Below are positions 31,198 through 41,833 of a DNA stretch of 64,000 nucleotides, one piece after another (within the stretch, counting starts at the first letter, position 1; each line of letters opens with the position of its first letter). The notes below the pieces were generated by a model that did not search any database, was not told the DNA's origin, and was given only the letters and a program-made list of their open reading frames with translations. Source of the DNA: Apoda limacodes (taxonomy: Eukaryota; Arthropoda; Insecta; Lepidoptera; Limacodidae); assembly GCA_946406115.1 (NCBI GenBank), contig OX291557.1:714501-778500 (forward strand), written 5' to 3'. The position numbers and the translations under genes are program-made.

Positions 31198-34164
31198 ATG
31201 GCCAGAAGACAGAAAAAGAAAAGAGTTTGCACAGCGGCTACTCCATCCACATATAATGTGGATTTTTGCAACATCAGGGGTATTCACGCAAATCTTAACG
31301 CAGTCCACCACCATCTCGAAACTGCGCAGCCGACCATTCTTTTTCTAACGGAGACGCAGATATCCTGCCCGGCCGACACATCATACCTTCATTATCCCGG
31401 CTACAAACTCGAACACAATTTTATGAGTCGTGCCGGTGTATGTATGTTCGTCCGGGAGGATATCTGCTGTCGCCGCCTTCATAGCCTTGAAGACAGGGAC
31501 CTGTCGATATTGTGGGTGCGCGTAGATTACGGCGGCCACACTCGTATCTATGCGTGCCTATACAGGTCTCATAGCGGTGACACGGACGTAACTCGACTCT
31601 TCACGCACCTGAGTTTGACGACTGACAAAGTTCTAGAGCAATATCCCACAGCAGAACTAGTTATTTTGGGAGACTTTAACGCCCACCATCGCGAGTGGCT
31701 CGGTTCTCGAACCAATAACTATGCTGGGATATCTGCTCATGAATTTGCTCTGACCTATGGTTTCTCTCAGATGGTACTTTCTCCAACGAGAATACCAGAT
31801 ATAGAGGAACATACGAGCTCCTTACTGGACCTTCTGCTGACTACTCGTCCGGACGGGTACTCCGTCTCAGTGGATGCGCCTCTTGGCTCCTCGGACCACT
31901 GTCTCGTTCGGACTCAAGTGTCATGCACACAACCTGATCCTTCTGGGCCAACTAACTGGCGTCGTGTGTGGCACTATAAGTCGGCAGACTGGGATGGATT
32001 GCGTGAATTTTACGCATCGTACCCGTGGAGGCAGATCTGCTTTAACTCAGAAGATCCTGACGTCTGCGCAGCCGCAGTCACTGAGACAATCCTTGCTGGT
32101 ATGGAATGCTATATTCCTAACCCGCGAGTAGCTGCCGGCGTCAAAAAACGACCGTGGTTTAATAGGTCTTGCAGAAAAGCTAAAATTCTTAAGCAAAATG
32201 CATATGAGGCTTGGACCACGGCTCGTTATAATAAGGATCCGAATATTTCTGAGTTAAAACGCAAATTAAATGCTGCCTCGAGGTTCAGTAAGAAAGCAAC
32301 TGCCAGAGCAAAATTCCAATTCATCGGCAAAATAGGTGGGCGACTTGCGAGCTATCCTTCTGGGAGTCGTGCTTTCTGGTCGCTTGCCAAAGCTGCCGAA
32401 GGGAACTTCTGCCAGTCGTCGTTACCACCACTGCGAAAGACCGATGGTGACTTGGCCCATAGTGCTAAAGAGAAAGCCGATCTACTGGGCAGTCTCTTTG
32501 CCTCGAACTCGAATATGAACGATGAAGGCGCTGTACCACCTACTATACCGTGGTGCGGTAAGTCCATGCCGGAAATCTCCATAACGCAGCGGGAGGTCAG
32601 GCGGGCGTTGCTTTCTCTAGACGTTCATAAGTCGAGTGGGCCAGACGGTATACCAGCAGTGGTGCTTAAGCAGTGTGCTCCTGAGTTATGTCCTGTACTC
32701 ACGCGCCTCTTCGCGCTTTCCTACCACACTAGGCAATTTCCGTCTACATGGAAGACTGCGAATGTGCACCCGGTGCCCAAAAAGGGCGATAGATCAGATC
32801 CATCGAATTACAGGCCTATCGCTATTACCTCTCTCCTCTCTAAGGTGATGGAGCGTGTGATCAACACACAGCTTCTAAGATACCTAGAAGTACACGATCT
32901 GGTCAGTGACCGTCAATATGGCTTTCGCCACGGTCGCTCGACTGGTGACCTTCTAGTGTATCTCACACACCGATGGGCACTAGCCATTGAGAGTCAGGGG
33001 GAGGCATTGGCATGTAGCCTGGACATAGCGAAGGCGTTCGATCGGGTCTGGCACCGCGGTCTTCTATCGAAGTTGCCATCTTACGGAGTGCCCGAGGGTT
33101 TGTGCAAATGGGTGGCTAGCTTTTTGTCCGGCAGACGCATACGAACTGTAGTTGACGGTAGTTGCTCTGATAGCATGGACATTAATGCTGGTGTCCCGCA
33201 AGGCTCTGTGCTGTCTCCTACGCTGTTTCTACTGCATATCAATGACATGTTGGACATCAACAACATACATTGCTATGCAGATGACAGTACTGGAGACACT
33301 TTTTACACGGGTCGTGCAAACATCCCTCGTTCCGTTGTGGAGGAAAACCGCGGAGAACTTGTGTCTCAAATCGAGACCACACTGTCCCAGGTCTCTGACT
33401 GGGGACGGGTAAACTTGGTCCGATTCAACCCTACAAAGACACAAGTGTGCGCGTTCACCGCTAAGAAAACTCCATTCACTGTGGTCCCACAATTCCAGAA
33501 CACTCCCCTCTCCATCTCCAAGAGCATTGGGATCCTTGGTGTCGACATCTCCAGCGATGTTCAGTTCCGAGATCATTTACAAGATAAGGTAAAGCTGGCG
33601 TCCAAAAAACTTGGTGTACTCAACAGAGCGAAGCAGTGCTTCACGTCGGGGCAAAGGTTGTTACTTTACAAGTCGCAAGTTCGGCCCCATATGGAGTACT
33701 GCTGCCATCTCTGGGCAGGTGCACCCGGATACCAGCTTGACCCTTTTGACTCGGTTCAACGACGGGCTGTGAGAATTGTCGACGATCCCAAACTCACTTG
33801 CGGTATCGAGCCCTTAAGTCTGAGGAGAGACTTTGCCTCACTGTGTGTGTTCTACCGCTTGTACAATGGGTTGTGTTCTGAGGAATTGTTCGAAATGATG
33901 CCCACGGCTACTTTCTACCATCGCACCGCTCGCCATCGGCAGGGAATTCATTCTCACACTTTAGAACCTAAATGGTCGCGTACAGTGCGGTTTCAGAGAA
34001 ACTTCCTCCCGCGAACGCTTAAGTTGTGGAATGAGCTCCCTGCCAAGGTTTTCTGCAAGGACTACAGTATGGAGTTCTTCAAGAAAGAAGTTATTAGATT
34101 TCTGAAGGGTCGGCAACGCGCAAGTGATACCCCTGGTGTTGCAAGCGTCCATAGGCTACGGTGA
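31198..34164 (+). CDS. Endonuclease-reverse transcriptase of jockey-like LINE A2 (988 aa)
   Basis: Intact single ORF. The N-terminal APE-type endonuclease (residues ~18-235) has NIRGIHANLNAV, TETQIS, LGDFNAHHREW (near 158) and SSDHCLV (near 231), so all catalytic positions are present. RT (~435-760): SSGPDGIPAVVL, NYRPIAITSLLSKVMERVI, QYGFRHGRST, DIAKAFDRVWH, GVPQGSVLSPTLFL and YADD (near 693). A Trp- and Cys-containing C-terminal domain follows (HMEYCCHLWAGAPG, FLPRTLKLWNELP). It nicks DNA and primes reverse transcription of its own RNA at the nick. The start ATG follows a TATA-like AT tract. No separate ORF1 is seen. Length and motifs fit jockey/CR1-superfamily ORF2 proteins. It could be active. 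Confidence 0.93.
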   Translation: MARRQKKKRVCTAATPSTYNVDFCNIRGIHANLNAVHHHLETAQPTILFLTETQISCPADTSYLHYPGYKLEHNFMSRAGVCMFVREDICCRRLHSLEDRDLSILWVRVDYGGHTRIYACLYRSHSGDTDVTRLFTHLSLTTDKVLEQYPTAELVILGDFNAHHREWLGSRTNNYAGISAHEFALTYGFSQMVLSPTRIPDIEEHTSSLLDLLLTTRPDGYSVSVDAPLGSSDHCLVRTQVSCTQPDPSGPTNWRRVWHYKSADWDGLREFYASYPWRQICFNSEDPDVCAAAVTETILAGMECYIPNPRVAAGVKKRPWFNRSCRKAKILKQNAYEAWTTARYNKDPNISELKRKLNAASRFSKKATARAKFQFIGKIGGRLASYPSGSRAFWSLAKAAEGNFCQSSLPPLRKTDGDLAHSAKEKADLLGSLFASNSNMNDEGAVPPTIPWCGKSMPEISITQREVRRALLSLDVHKSSGPDGIPAVVLKQCAPELCPVLTRLFALSYHTRQFPSTWKTANVHPVPKKGDRSDPSNYRPIAITSLLSKVMERVINTQLLRYLEVHDLVSDRQYGFRHGRSTGDLLVYLTHRWALAIESQGEALACSLDIAKAFDRVWHRGLLSKLPSYGVPEGLCKWVASFLSGRRIRTVVDGSCSDSMDINAGVPQGSVLSPTLFLLHINDMLDINNIHCYADDSTGDTFYTGRANIPRSVVEENRGELVSQIETTLSQVSDWGRVNLVRFNPTKTQVCAFTAKKTPFTVVPQFQNTPLSISKSIGILGVDISSDVQFRDHLQDKVKLASKKLGVLNRAKQCFTSGQRLLLYKSQVRPHMEYCCHLWAGAPGYQLDPFDSVQRRAVRIVDDPKLTCGIEPLSLRRDFASLCVFYRLYNGLCSEELFEMMPTATFYHRTARHRQGIHSHTLEPKWSRTVRFQRNFLPRTLKLWNELPAKVFCKDYSMEFFKKEVIRFLKGRQRASDTPGVASVHRLR

Positions 34165-34235
34165 CCGCTTACCATCAGGCGGGCCGTAAGCTTGTTTGCC
34201 ACCTTAGTGGTATAAAAAAAAAAAAAAAAAAAAAA

Positions 34236-34477
34236 GTAACATGGCTATGTCCAGTCCGAACAACCCAAGGACATCTGCGCCAAGCAGAAGCTCCACAGGA
34301 CCAGGTAGGTGGAACCTTTCATCGGCCAACTGCAGACCAGACGAGAGATCCAGCACGTCCGTCGGCAGGGGCACCTGAGGGTGTTGACCTAAAATATCCC
34401 TCAGAAAAACAGCTCCTAGATGATACTGCATGCTAGGATGGAGCAAGGAGGAAAAGAAAAACGAGACTGTCCCCACG
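34236..34477 (-). pseudogene. BEL 3 protease fragment
   Basis: Minus strand reads SMQYHLGAVFLRDILGQHP, LQLADERFHLPGPVELLLGA then DVLG, the C-terminal half of the BEL aspartic protease (DUF1758). It is separated from the rest of BEL 3 by LINE A2. The active-site loop is absent, because the sequence is replaced at 34478 by a truncated LINE copy, implying a deletion that joined the two. Confidence 0.8.
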
Positions 34478-35264
34478 ACGTCTCGCTGTGTGATTTCCGG
34501 CATGGTCTTACCGCACCACGGTAAAGTAGGTGGTACAGCGCCTTCGTCGTTCATATTCGAGTTGGAGGCAAAGAGACTGCCCAGTAGATCGGCTTTCTTT
34601 TTTGTACTATGGAACAAGTCACCATCGGTCTTTCGCAGCAGTGGTAACGACGACTGGCAGAAGTTCTCCTCGGCAGCTTTAGCAAGCGACCAGAAAGCAC
34701 GACTCCCAGAAGGAGGCCCACCTATTTTGCCGATGAATTGGAATTTTGCTCTAGCAGCTGCTTTCTTATTGAAGGAGGCAGCATTTAATTTGCGTTTTAA
34801 CTCAGAAATATTCGGATCCTTATTATTACGAGCCGCGGTCCAAGCCTCATACGCAGTTTGCTTAAAAATTTTAGCTTCTCTGCAAGACCTATTAAACCAC
34901 GGTCGTTTTTTGACGCCGGCAGCTACTCGTAGGTTAGGAATGAAACATTCCATACCAGCGAGGATTGCCTCAGTGACTGTGGCTGCGCAGACGTCAGGAT
35001 CATCTGAGCTAAAGCAGAGCTGCTCCCACGGATATGATGCATAAAATTTTTGCAATCCATCCCAGTCTGCCGACTTATAGTGCCACAGACGACGCCAATT
35101 AGAAGGCCCAGAGGGATCGGGTTGTGTGCATGACATTTGAGTCCGAATGAGACAGAGGTCCGAGGAGCCAAGAGGCGCATACAGTTAGTTAGTTGGACTT
35201 ATGTTTTCCGCACTTAGCCTCATAATAGGGCCATTGTACGTAGGTAACCAATACCTGTCATTGG

Positions 35265-35610
35265 TTATTCATACCATCCCAGCTCCATCCAAAAGTTAAG
35301 GAGGCAACTAATGTTATTCAGCGCCTCTATCATGGTTTGTGGATTCTTAAGGTGCTTTGTCCGTTGGTCGCTCACGCTTTTGCAATGAAGAATTACGTGA
35401 GACGGTGTCTCCTCGGCTTCCATACAGCCCCTGCATAGAGGACTGTCAGTAACGCCGATATTGAAAAAGTGCCTGTTAAGCGGGCAGTGACCTTTTATTT
35501 TTTTAGGGTCGGCAACGCGCAAGTGATACCCCTGGTGTTGCAAGCGTCCATAGGCTACGGTGACTGCTTACCATCAGGCGGGCCGTAAGCTTGTTTGCCA
35601 CCTTAGTGGT

Positions 35611-35643
<33 letters not shown>

Positions 35644-36622
35644 CAACTATGTAGCGTAGATTTTTCCTGCTAAGTTTTAACAGTTTGTGCGACAGATTTG
35701 CGTCCAAGGATGTAAGAACATTCTTGGTTTGTTTGCAGTCTGTCTGTTCTGCCCACTGTTTGTTGTGTTGTTGTAAGGTTCTGTCACGTAACCATGTTTT
35801 GAGTTGGATGAATGGTATCGGTACAATTGGTTCAGGTCCCATTATTTTAGTGCCCGATCCTCACTTTGCCAACTCATCTGCCGCATCATTGCCTAGAGAC
35901 CCACTATGACCACGTATCCATTGAAGAGTAACTCGGTTCTTTAATGCAATTTTTTGCAGTTCACAGTGACACTCCAGGATTAGTCCACTGTTGATGCGGT
36001 TGTTGTTGAGAGCTTGTAGCACAGCGGCACTGTAGGAGATGATGCGTATCGATGCATTGCTTATGCCTTTAGACAAGACCGCTGTCGCAGCTCGGGTAAT
36101 CCCAACACATTCTGCTTGGAAGATGGTGTTGAGTGCACCCAAGCTCGTTGATATGTTGATGTTCAGGTCATGGGAGAATACTCCTGCGCCCGTTCCTGAT
36201 TCCGTTTTGGAGCCATCGGTGTAGATCCTGACTTCATGGATGCCGGAGCTATCCGTTTCTTCCTCATGAAGCTGGATACGGTATTTTTTGTCAAAGACAA
36301 AGGTTTTTTGGATGATGTTACATGTCGCCTCTATCATCGGAAGCTCATTTCCCATCGCTTCCTTGAGCCGTGCATGAGTGATTCTGCCGTCCCGTTTCCA
36401 GAGCCCTACTTTCTCAAGTCGTATGGCTGCAGCGGCAGCTTCTTGTTGTATAACAAGATGAAGGGGTCTGAGGTTGAGAATGACTTCGAATGCTGTCGTG
36501 GGAGTCGTTTTCATACTGCCTGTGGTTGCTAGGCAGGCAAGACGCTGCAGGCTTTGTAGTTTGTTTTTTACTGTGTTTAACTGAGTTCGGGGCCACCAAA
36601 CTACTGCACCATATGTTATCAT
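35265..36622 (-). pseudogene. I-like LINE: RNase H and C-terminal Cys/His domain
   Basis: 35861-36622 is open: ITYGAVVWWPRT (RT end), LACLATTGSMKTTPT, then RNase H with VRIYTDGSKTESGTGAG (first Asp), FQAECVGI (Glu), RIISYSAAVLQAL (the usual Asp of the SDS motif reads Tyr) and WIRGHSGSLGNDAADELAK (His, Asp). After the inserted jockey tail the C-terminus follows with IKGHCPLNRHFFNIG, SPLCRGCMEAEETPSHVILHC. The SDS-to-SYS change would remove a catalytic acid of RNase H. Confidence 0.82.
35505..35637 (+). mobile_element. Jockey-like LINE tail A4 (133 bp)
   Basis: Starts agggtcggcaacgcgcaagt and ends in the family tail plus about 25 A's. It differs from A2 at one or two positions, so it is a recent, extremely 5'-truncated insertion into the C-terminal coding region of the I-like LINE. 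Plus orientation. Confidence 0.95.
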
Positions 36623-36774
36623 GGGTCGTATTATTGCTGTATAAAGCCAGAGGGTTATGGATGGCTTAAGGCCCCATTTCTTGCCTATTAGTCTTCTGCA
36701 TTGCCAGAAGGTTGTACATGCCCTGGTTATTTTTGTGCTTAGATGCTTACTCCAATTTAGTTTGTTGTCTAGAA

Positions 36775-37900
36775 TTACCCCAAGGTATTTGACTTCACTT
36801 GAAAGGGTAGCTCAATGTCAAATAGTTTTGGCATGGTAGTTATTTGAATTTTCCTTTTATTTGTGAAAAGGACTAATTCTGTTTTGTTGGGGTTTACCGT
36901 CAGTTCATGGTGGTGACACCACTCTTCCATGATTCTGAGGGCTAGTTGCATGCGAGTGCAGATAATATTTTCTGAGTTGCCTTTGATCAGAATGGTAATG
37001 TCGTCCACGTAACCTACTGTGTAGTAGCATCTATCGTTAAGACGTTTCAGCAGATCGTCCACTACTCCTCCTTGTGGACAGCCTTTGGCTGCAATGCCTC
37101 TCGTGGTGGTGTTAACTGTAAATTGTACTGCTCTTAGCTTCAGAAGTTGATCAATTCACCCACTGATGGTTTGTTCGACTCCAAATCTACTAAGAGAACG
37201 GCTGATGCTATTGAATTTCGTTTTGTCGAACGCTCCTTCGATGTCAATGAAAGCGCCTAGTGTCATTAGCTTATCAGAGAGGGCTGCTTCTATAGTTCCT
37301 ACGACAGCGTGTAGGGCTGATTCTGTCGATCTACCCTTTCTATAAGCTTGTTGTTGGCGGTGCATTGGCATGCGCGTTAGTGCACCCTCCCTTAGGTATC
37401 TATCTGTTAGCCTCTCTAGAGTCTTCAGCATGAAGGACGTCAGACTAATTGGCCTGTAAGATTTCGCTTGTGTGTAGTCAGATTTACCCGGTTTTGGTAA
37501 AAATATAACCTTGACTTCTCTCCACTGGCGAGGTATATAGTTGTGAGCTATGGAAGCTCTAAATATATCAACTAGATGTGGCACAAGTGTTGTTTGTCCC
37601 CATTTCAAGAGTGCTGGAAATATGTTGTCCAGGCCAGCAGATTTGAAGGGTTGGAAGCTTTCGATTTCGAGACACAACTCGGTCTGCAGTGACTATGGAT
37701 TTGGCTATATTCCAGTCTGTAGGGGTTGGTTCTCTGTGTTCCACATTTTCCCAGTTTGGGTTGTCAGTGACTACACATCCTGGAAAGTGTGTTTCGATAA
37801 GCACCTCGCTTATCTCGCTATCAGAGGTCGCATATGTACCATCCTGTTTTTTTATTGAGCCCAGAGTTCTGTTATTATCTTGTGATAATATTTTTTTCAC
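36775..37900 (-). pseudogene. I-like LINE reverse transcriptase
   Basis: 37156-37900: GSIKKQDGTYATSDSE (linker), FKSAGLDNIFPALLKWG, WREVKVIFLPKPGKSDY, SYRPISLTSFMLKTLERL, QQQAYRKGRSTESAL, GAFIDIEGAFDKTKFNSI (first catalytic Asp). 36775-37062: GYVDDITILIKG (YVDD) and ELTVNPNKTELVLFTNKRKI. A frame change and a stop separate the two parts, and the GxxQGxxLSP block between them is present out of frame (37070-37110). Confidence 0.85.
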
Positions 37901-38041
37901 TCTAGCTGCTTCATTGGTGGAATTGATGTTGTCGCAGAACCGCCACCAGGATTCACCTTTGCGATATCTTATGCGTTTCTTGTAATGATACTGGGCTTGT
38001 TTATATTGTTCCCAGTCTATTTCAGTTCTTGTGTTTTTGGC

Positions 38042-38990
38042 TCAATTCAAGAGTCTTTTCAGATTGAGTTTGAGTCTCTCTAGTTCTGGCCCCCACCAGT
38101 GAGACTTTCCCCCTATGATTGGTGTTGTAGGGTAGCTGTGTTGGATACACGTGGTTAGTGTGTTTATATTATGTTCTATGTTGTCAGTGCTGTTGGTCAT
38201 GTCTTTAAAGGTGATTATATCTACCTCATATTGAAGAAGGGTCGTGTACCTTGCAACGTCCGGCTTACGTGGGTTACGTTTTGGTTGCTCGTCCTTCTTA
38301 TGCACTTGTATGGTATAGCAGATTCTCCTGTGGTCTGAAAAGGATGGTTCAGCTTAGACGTGCCAGTTTGACACAAGATCCGTTGCCCCATCGGATGCGA
38401 GAGTTACATTTACTATGGTCTGATATCTGGAATTAACAAAAGTGGGCTCCGAGCCATTGTTAATTATAGAAAGGTTAGTTGAGAATATATACTCTGTTAG
38501 AGACTCACCTCGTTGGTTCGGTGTTGAGCTCCCCCATAGAGGGTGGTGGACATTTGAATCAGCTGATATTATAATGTCCCAGCCATGGTCTTCGCAGTGT
38601 TGCACTAGTTCAGTCAGCTCCTTAGCACTAGCGTTTGTTTGTCCGTTCCTGTATCAAGCCTTACAGCTGTAAGGTCTCTGGAACAGAAATTGGTTAGAAG
38701 CAAGCCTGGTATTGATCTGGGTATGTATATGCATGTTCTCGGTTGATTAGCCGAGATTTTGTATAGTAACTTACCCCCGATGTTGTTAAGACCGCATATG
38801 TTATTTCCTCTAATTCACGGCTCCTGGATTAGGGCTATGGTCTTCTTGTCAACCTCCAGCAGTCTGCGCAGGGTAGCCGTTGCAATTTGCTTGTGCTGGA
38901 GGTTAGTTTGGATCACGCTAATCTGATAGGGACCCGAGAATTTTACTGTTCAACGACTCCCCATCAGACGACGTGTGGTCGTAGGCGCCT
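38042..38990 (-). pseudogene. I-like LINE endonuclease
   Basis: Reading with several frame changes: SVIQTNLQHKQIATATLRRL and ALIQEP (about 38810-38930), WDIIISADSNVHHPLWGSS with ADSN at 38520-38580, GSEPTFVN and, after a frame shift, SDHRRICYTIQVHKKDEQP near 38300-38340. These are the motifs of APE-type endonucleases (Asp/Asn and SDH). The break at 38354 separates the core from the SDH motif. Confidence 0.75.
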
Positions 38991-38999
38991 ATGTTTGGT

Positions 39000-39463
39000 A
39001 TGGGAGCTGCGTGTGTGTCCATAGGTGCGTGTTATGTGGAAGCTAAGGCTGAGGTAGTTGGGTTGCTAGGTGGTAGTGTGCCAGTAGCCTTAGCTCCGTT
39101 TGTGTTGGGTTCGTCTGAGGATTCTGTGGCCGCCGAATCACCTCCACCTCCAACAGTGCTGAATCTGATGTACACACTGCCGGAGATAAAGGCAACTCGT
39201 CTATCCCTTTCCAGAATCTTCGCCACCTCGGATTCTGGAATGCCCAGGGTCAGGAAGATACCCTTCTCCTGCATGGTTGCGCCGTACAATTGCCATGATT
39301 TTACATTGTACCATGGGTTCTGCGCGGTCAGCAGGCGATGGGTCCCCGTTAGGTCGACACCAATAGATTTCGGAAGCCATAGCGATGCGCGGACTCGCTT
39401 CGCTATATCTGTCAGTTTGCTGTCCGAGATTGGTGACTGTAGGGTGGCTACAGTGTTTTACAA
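39000..39463 (-). pseudogene. I-like LINE ORF1 (gag-like), C-terminal part
   Basis: Minus strand gives SDSKLTDIAKRVRASLWLPK, LTGTHRLLTAQNPWYNVKSW and YGATMQEKGIFLTLGIPESE, then a Gly/Ser/Thr-rich end. The pattern is that of the RNA-binding ORF1 of I-like LINEs, although no zinc knuckle is left in the retained part. It begins exactly at the junction with A3, showing 5' truncation during insertion. Confidence 0.55.
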
Positions 39464-40999
39464 TGAGACGGAGTATCCGTCCGGACGTGTAGTCAGCAGA
39501 AGGTCCAGTAAGGAGCTCGTATGGTCCTCTATATCTGGTATTCCGTTGGAGAAAGTACCAGCTGAGAGAATCCATAGGTCAGGGCAAATCCATGAGCAGA
39601 TATCCCTGCTTAGTTATTGGTTCGAGAACTGAGCCACTCACGATGGTGGGCGTTAAACTCTCCCAAAATAACTAGTTCTGCAGTGGGATATTGCTCTAGA
39701 ACTTTGTCAGTCATCAAACTCAGGTGTGTGAAGAGTCGAGTTACGTCCGGGTCACCGCTATGAGACCTGTATAGGCACGCATAGATACGAGTGTGGCCGC
39801 CGTGATCTACGCGCACCCACAATATAGGTCCCTGTTTTCAAGGCTATGAAGGCGACGACAGCAGATATCCTCTAGGACGAACAAACGTACACCGGCACGA
39901 CTCAACTAACTAGGGCGGAGATTAAGTGATCTATGGGTTCGGGAACCCGTTCAACCTGCGGGCGGCCAGCGGTCAGCCGTTTCATCAGGTCTTCCTGACC
40001 ACCGGACCAGCACGCCGAGCCGCAATGACAGCAACAAGCACTGCCGGTCCTCCGCTGTCCGCGCAGCGAATACTCAATGAGAGCTCTGGCAACATTACTC
40101 ACCGCCAGGAACACAACACTACTCAATGTTAGTGTTATTGTGGCCGCGGTTTTCTGTAAGGTGGAGGTACGTCCCCAGTTCGGGCCGCGCATTCGAGCAA
40201 GTACTCGCTATGCCCCGCTTTCTTTGTTCGGGCAGCTTATTCGAGCGAGTACTTGCAGTACCCTACTTCATTTGTAATCAAACTAATCAATCACTGATGC
40301 GATTTGCTCAAATCCTTAGTAGGTATTAGACGTTCCGTTCGGCGCGCTCTCTGAGAAAAGCTAAGTACCATCTTATACAAACGTATAAAGGTTTTGATAA
40401 ATACTTTATTTATAGGCAGGTAAAACACTCAAATGTCGGCCCCTTTACGTGAAACGCAACTTTCAGTCTTACCCATACCTGAACCTTGAAGTTATCCACC
40501 GTTGAATTTGCATTGTCGGGCTATTTGACATTTACACCTTATGTTATTGAGTATATATAGTAATTATAAAAGTCTTAAATTACGTGACACAAAATAATTT
40601 ACCATGCATAACTTTAACTCTTTATAATACCTTTTAAAATAGGAAACGTATTAGGCTATACAGAATGCTGTTTTGCATCCCCGCCATTTCTCAGAACCCA
40701 GTAGTAAATAATATAAGGAATTGTATTAAAATATTTAATTGTTTCATAAGTAATTTCTTGCGGAGTGACTCAGGGTTAAAGTGGTCCAGATTTTACAGAA
40801 GCGTGTGGATAACGCCCAATCGCTTATTGCGTCTCGAGCTCTACAGACTCCCGAATTGGAGAGAGAAATGTATGCAAGAAAGGTACTTGCATACATTTTA
40901 CTCTAGGATTCACGAGTCGGGCGTACTCGGGTCTTTTCGCAATAACACGTTACACGTAGTAACTGTTCAAAATGGCCACCATTATTAGCCACACGCAGT

Positions 41000-41833
41000 T
41001 GTGCACGTCGCCGAAGGTTTCTTTTTGACTTCAGAAGCACATACACATTACTTTTAACAACTTAAAGCTTAAAAAAGCTGAAATAATTTTTGCACGTAAC
41101 TCTTCAACACTAGATACTTCCTTTGTGTACTCCAAACGTTTGATATCACCCCACTGTCAGTCAAGTGGTGTTAGGTCAGGTGACCGTGGTGGCCAGGAGA
41201 CTTCTGGAGCACCACGCCCTATTCACTGAAGACCAAACTCTTTGTTTAAGTATTCACGCACTTGTCGTCCATAATGCGGGGGAGCACCATCTTGCTGATA
41301 ATACAAGTTCCGGTGAAGAACCAGTGGTATATCGTCCAGCATCTCATCGACAACATTTCTTAGCAGCTGAAGGTATGTAGCGCTGGTGAGATGCCTTTCA
41401 ATAAAAAATGGACCGAGGATGTGATCGTCGATGATGCCGGCCCATACGTTCAGACTAAAACGCACTTGGAAAGAATCATTTTTGGTAACATGTGGATTAT
41501 GTGTGCTCATTATGAACATTGTAAACACCTACTCTGGTGAACAATGCTTTGTTCGTCCACAAAATGTTACATTGCTGATTATTAAGTAGCCAGCGACAAA
41601 AAGTTATCCTTGCGGTACCGTCTTGAGGGTGAAGATCTTGTACTCTCCGAAAGTGAAATGGGTGCTGTTGTTCCCTTTTCAGCAGCCGCCATACGGTAGT
41701 TTGATACACATTGAAGTACGTGCCGGCTTCTCGCGTACTTGAACGAGGCTCTCTCTCGAAATACGCCAGGAAGATATTCCTGTAATTCCACCGACAGTCC
41801 TACACTGCCCCGGCCTTGAGCGTGCCAAGGCAC
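41000..41833 (-). pseudogene. Mariner/IS630-type transposase remnant
   Basis: Fragments in three frames: VYQTTVWRLLKREQQHPFHF, DGTARITFCRWL, ILWTNKALFTRVGVYNVHNEH, FSLNVWAGIIDDHILGPFF, YYQQDGAPPHYGRQVREYL and WPPRSPDLTPLD. The order and spacing match DDE transposases of the Tc1/mariner (IS630) superfamily found widely in arthropods. The first catalytic Asp, in the usual WTDE motif, is replaced (WTNK). The second (QQDGAPPH) and third (SPDLTPLD) are kept. Stops follow FGLQ and LTPLD. It is a dead copy. Confidence 0.8.

Larger units (their letters stand above)
30587..34235 (+). mobile_element. Jockey-like non-LTR retrotransposon A2, full-length with intact ORF
   Basis: A 5' untranslated region of about 610 bp, one long ORF (31198-34164), a short 3' tail and a run of about 22 A's (34214-34235). 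It interrupts BEL 3 in its protease/RT linker. The 5' edge is set by comparison with copy A3, whose 5' region aligns up to 'gtagggyactgcaagtactc'. In A2 the phrase ggtagggcactgca occurs twice (30578 and 30598), so the exact first base is ambiguous. A target duplication is not obvious. Six other copies or fragments of the same family lie in the window. Confidence 0.93.
26350..34477 (-). mobile_element. BEL/Pao LTR retrotransposon 3, split by a jockey-like LINE
   Basis: Minus-strand pol runs from the protease (34236-34477) through RT, RNase H and integrase to DUF5641 (26709), with the full-length LINE A2 (30587-34235) inserted within the protease/RT linker. Gag and 5' LTR are missing: the protease abuts a truncated LINE copy at 34478. 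A 3' LTR-like region at about 26350-26663 starts after a purine-rich tract (26664-26675, read on minus as ggggcggggg) and aligns partly with the BEL 2 LTR region. A 257-bp block in pol is triplicated. Confidence 0.85.
35181..39463 (-). mobile_element. I-like LINE with RNase H, 5'-truncated
   Basis: The minus strand reads the end of ORF1 (39000-39463), endonuclease, RT, RNase H and a terminal Cys/His motif, and stops at a tail of (aact)n at 35181-35195. An RNase H domain behind RT is characteristic of the I, R1/LOA and related groups. This one looks I-like (clade by motif memory). It landed in jockey-like copy A3 with a loss of about four target bases and no duplication. It is itself interrupted by a jockey tail at 35505-35637. 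Confidence 0.8.
34478..40266 (-). mobile_element. Jockey-like LINE copy A3, inverted, truncated and interrupted
   Basis: Two parts of one copy: 39464-40266 (5' region plus start of the endonuclease) and 34478-35180 (end of endonuclease to the RT thumb-proximal linker, MPEITQRDV). The I-like LINE (35181-39463) lies between them. The join is clean: GTCTCA on one side and ATGCGCC on the other flank the same spot in A2, with only about four bases lost. Within the 5' part the 5' leader is fused to codon ~76 of the ORF, so about 460 bp including the start codon are missing. RT and 3' tail are absent. It lies head-to-tail-inverted to A2. Confidence 0.88.
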
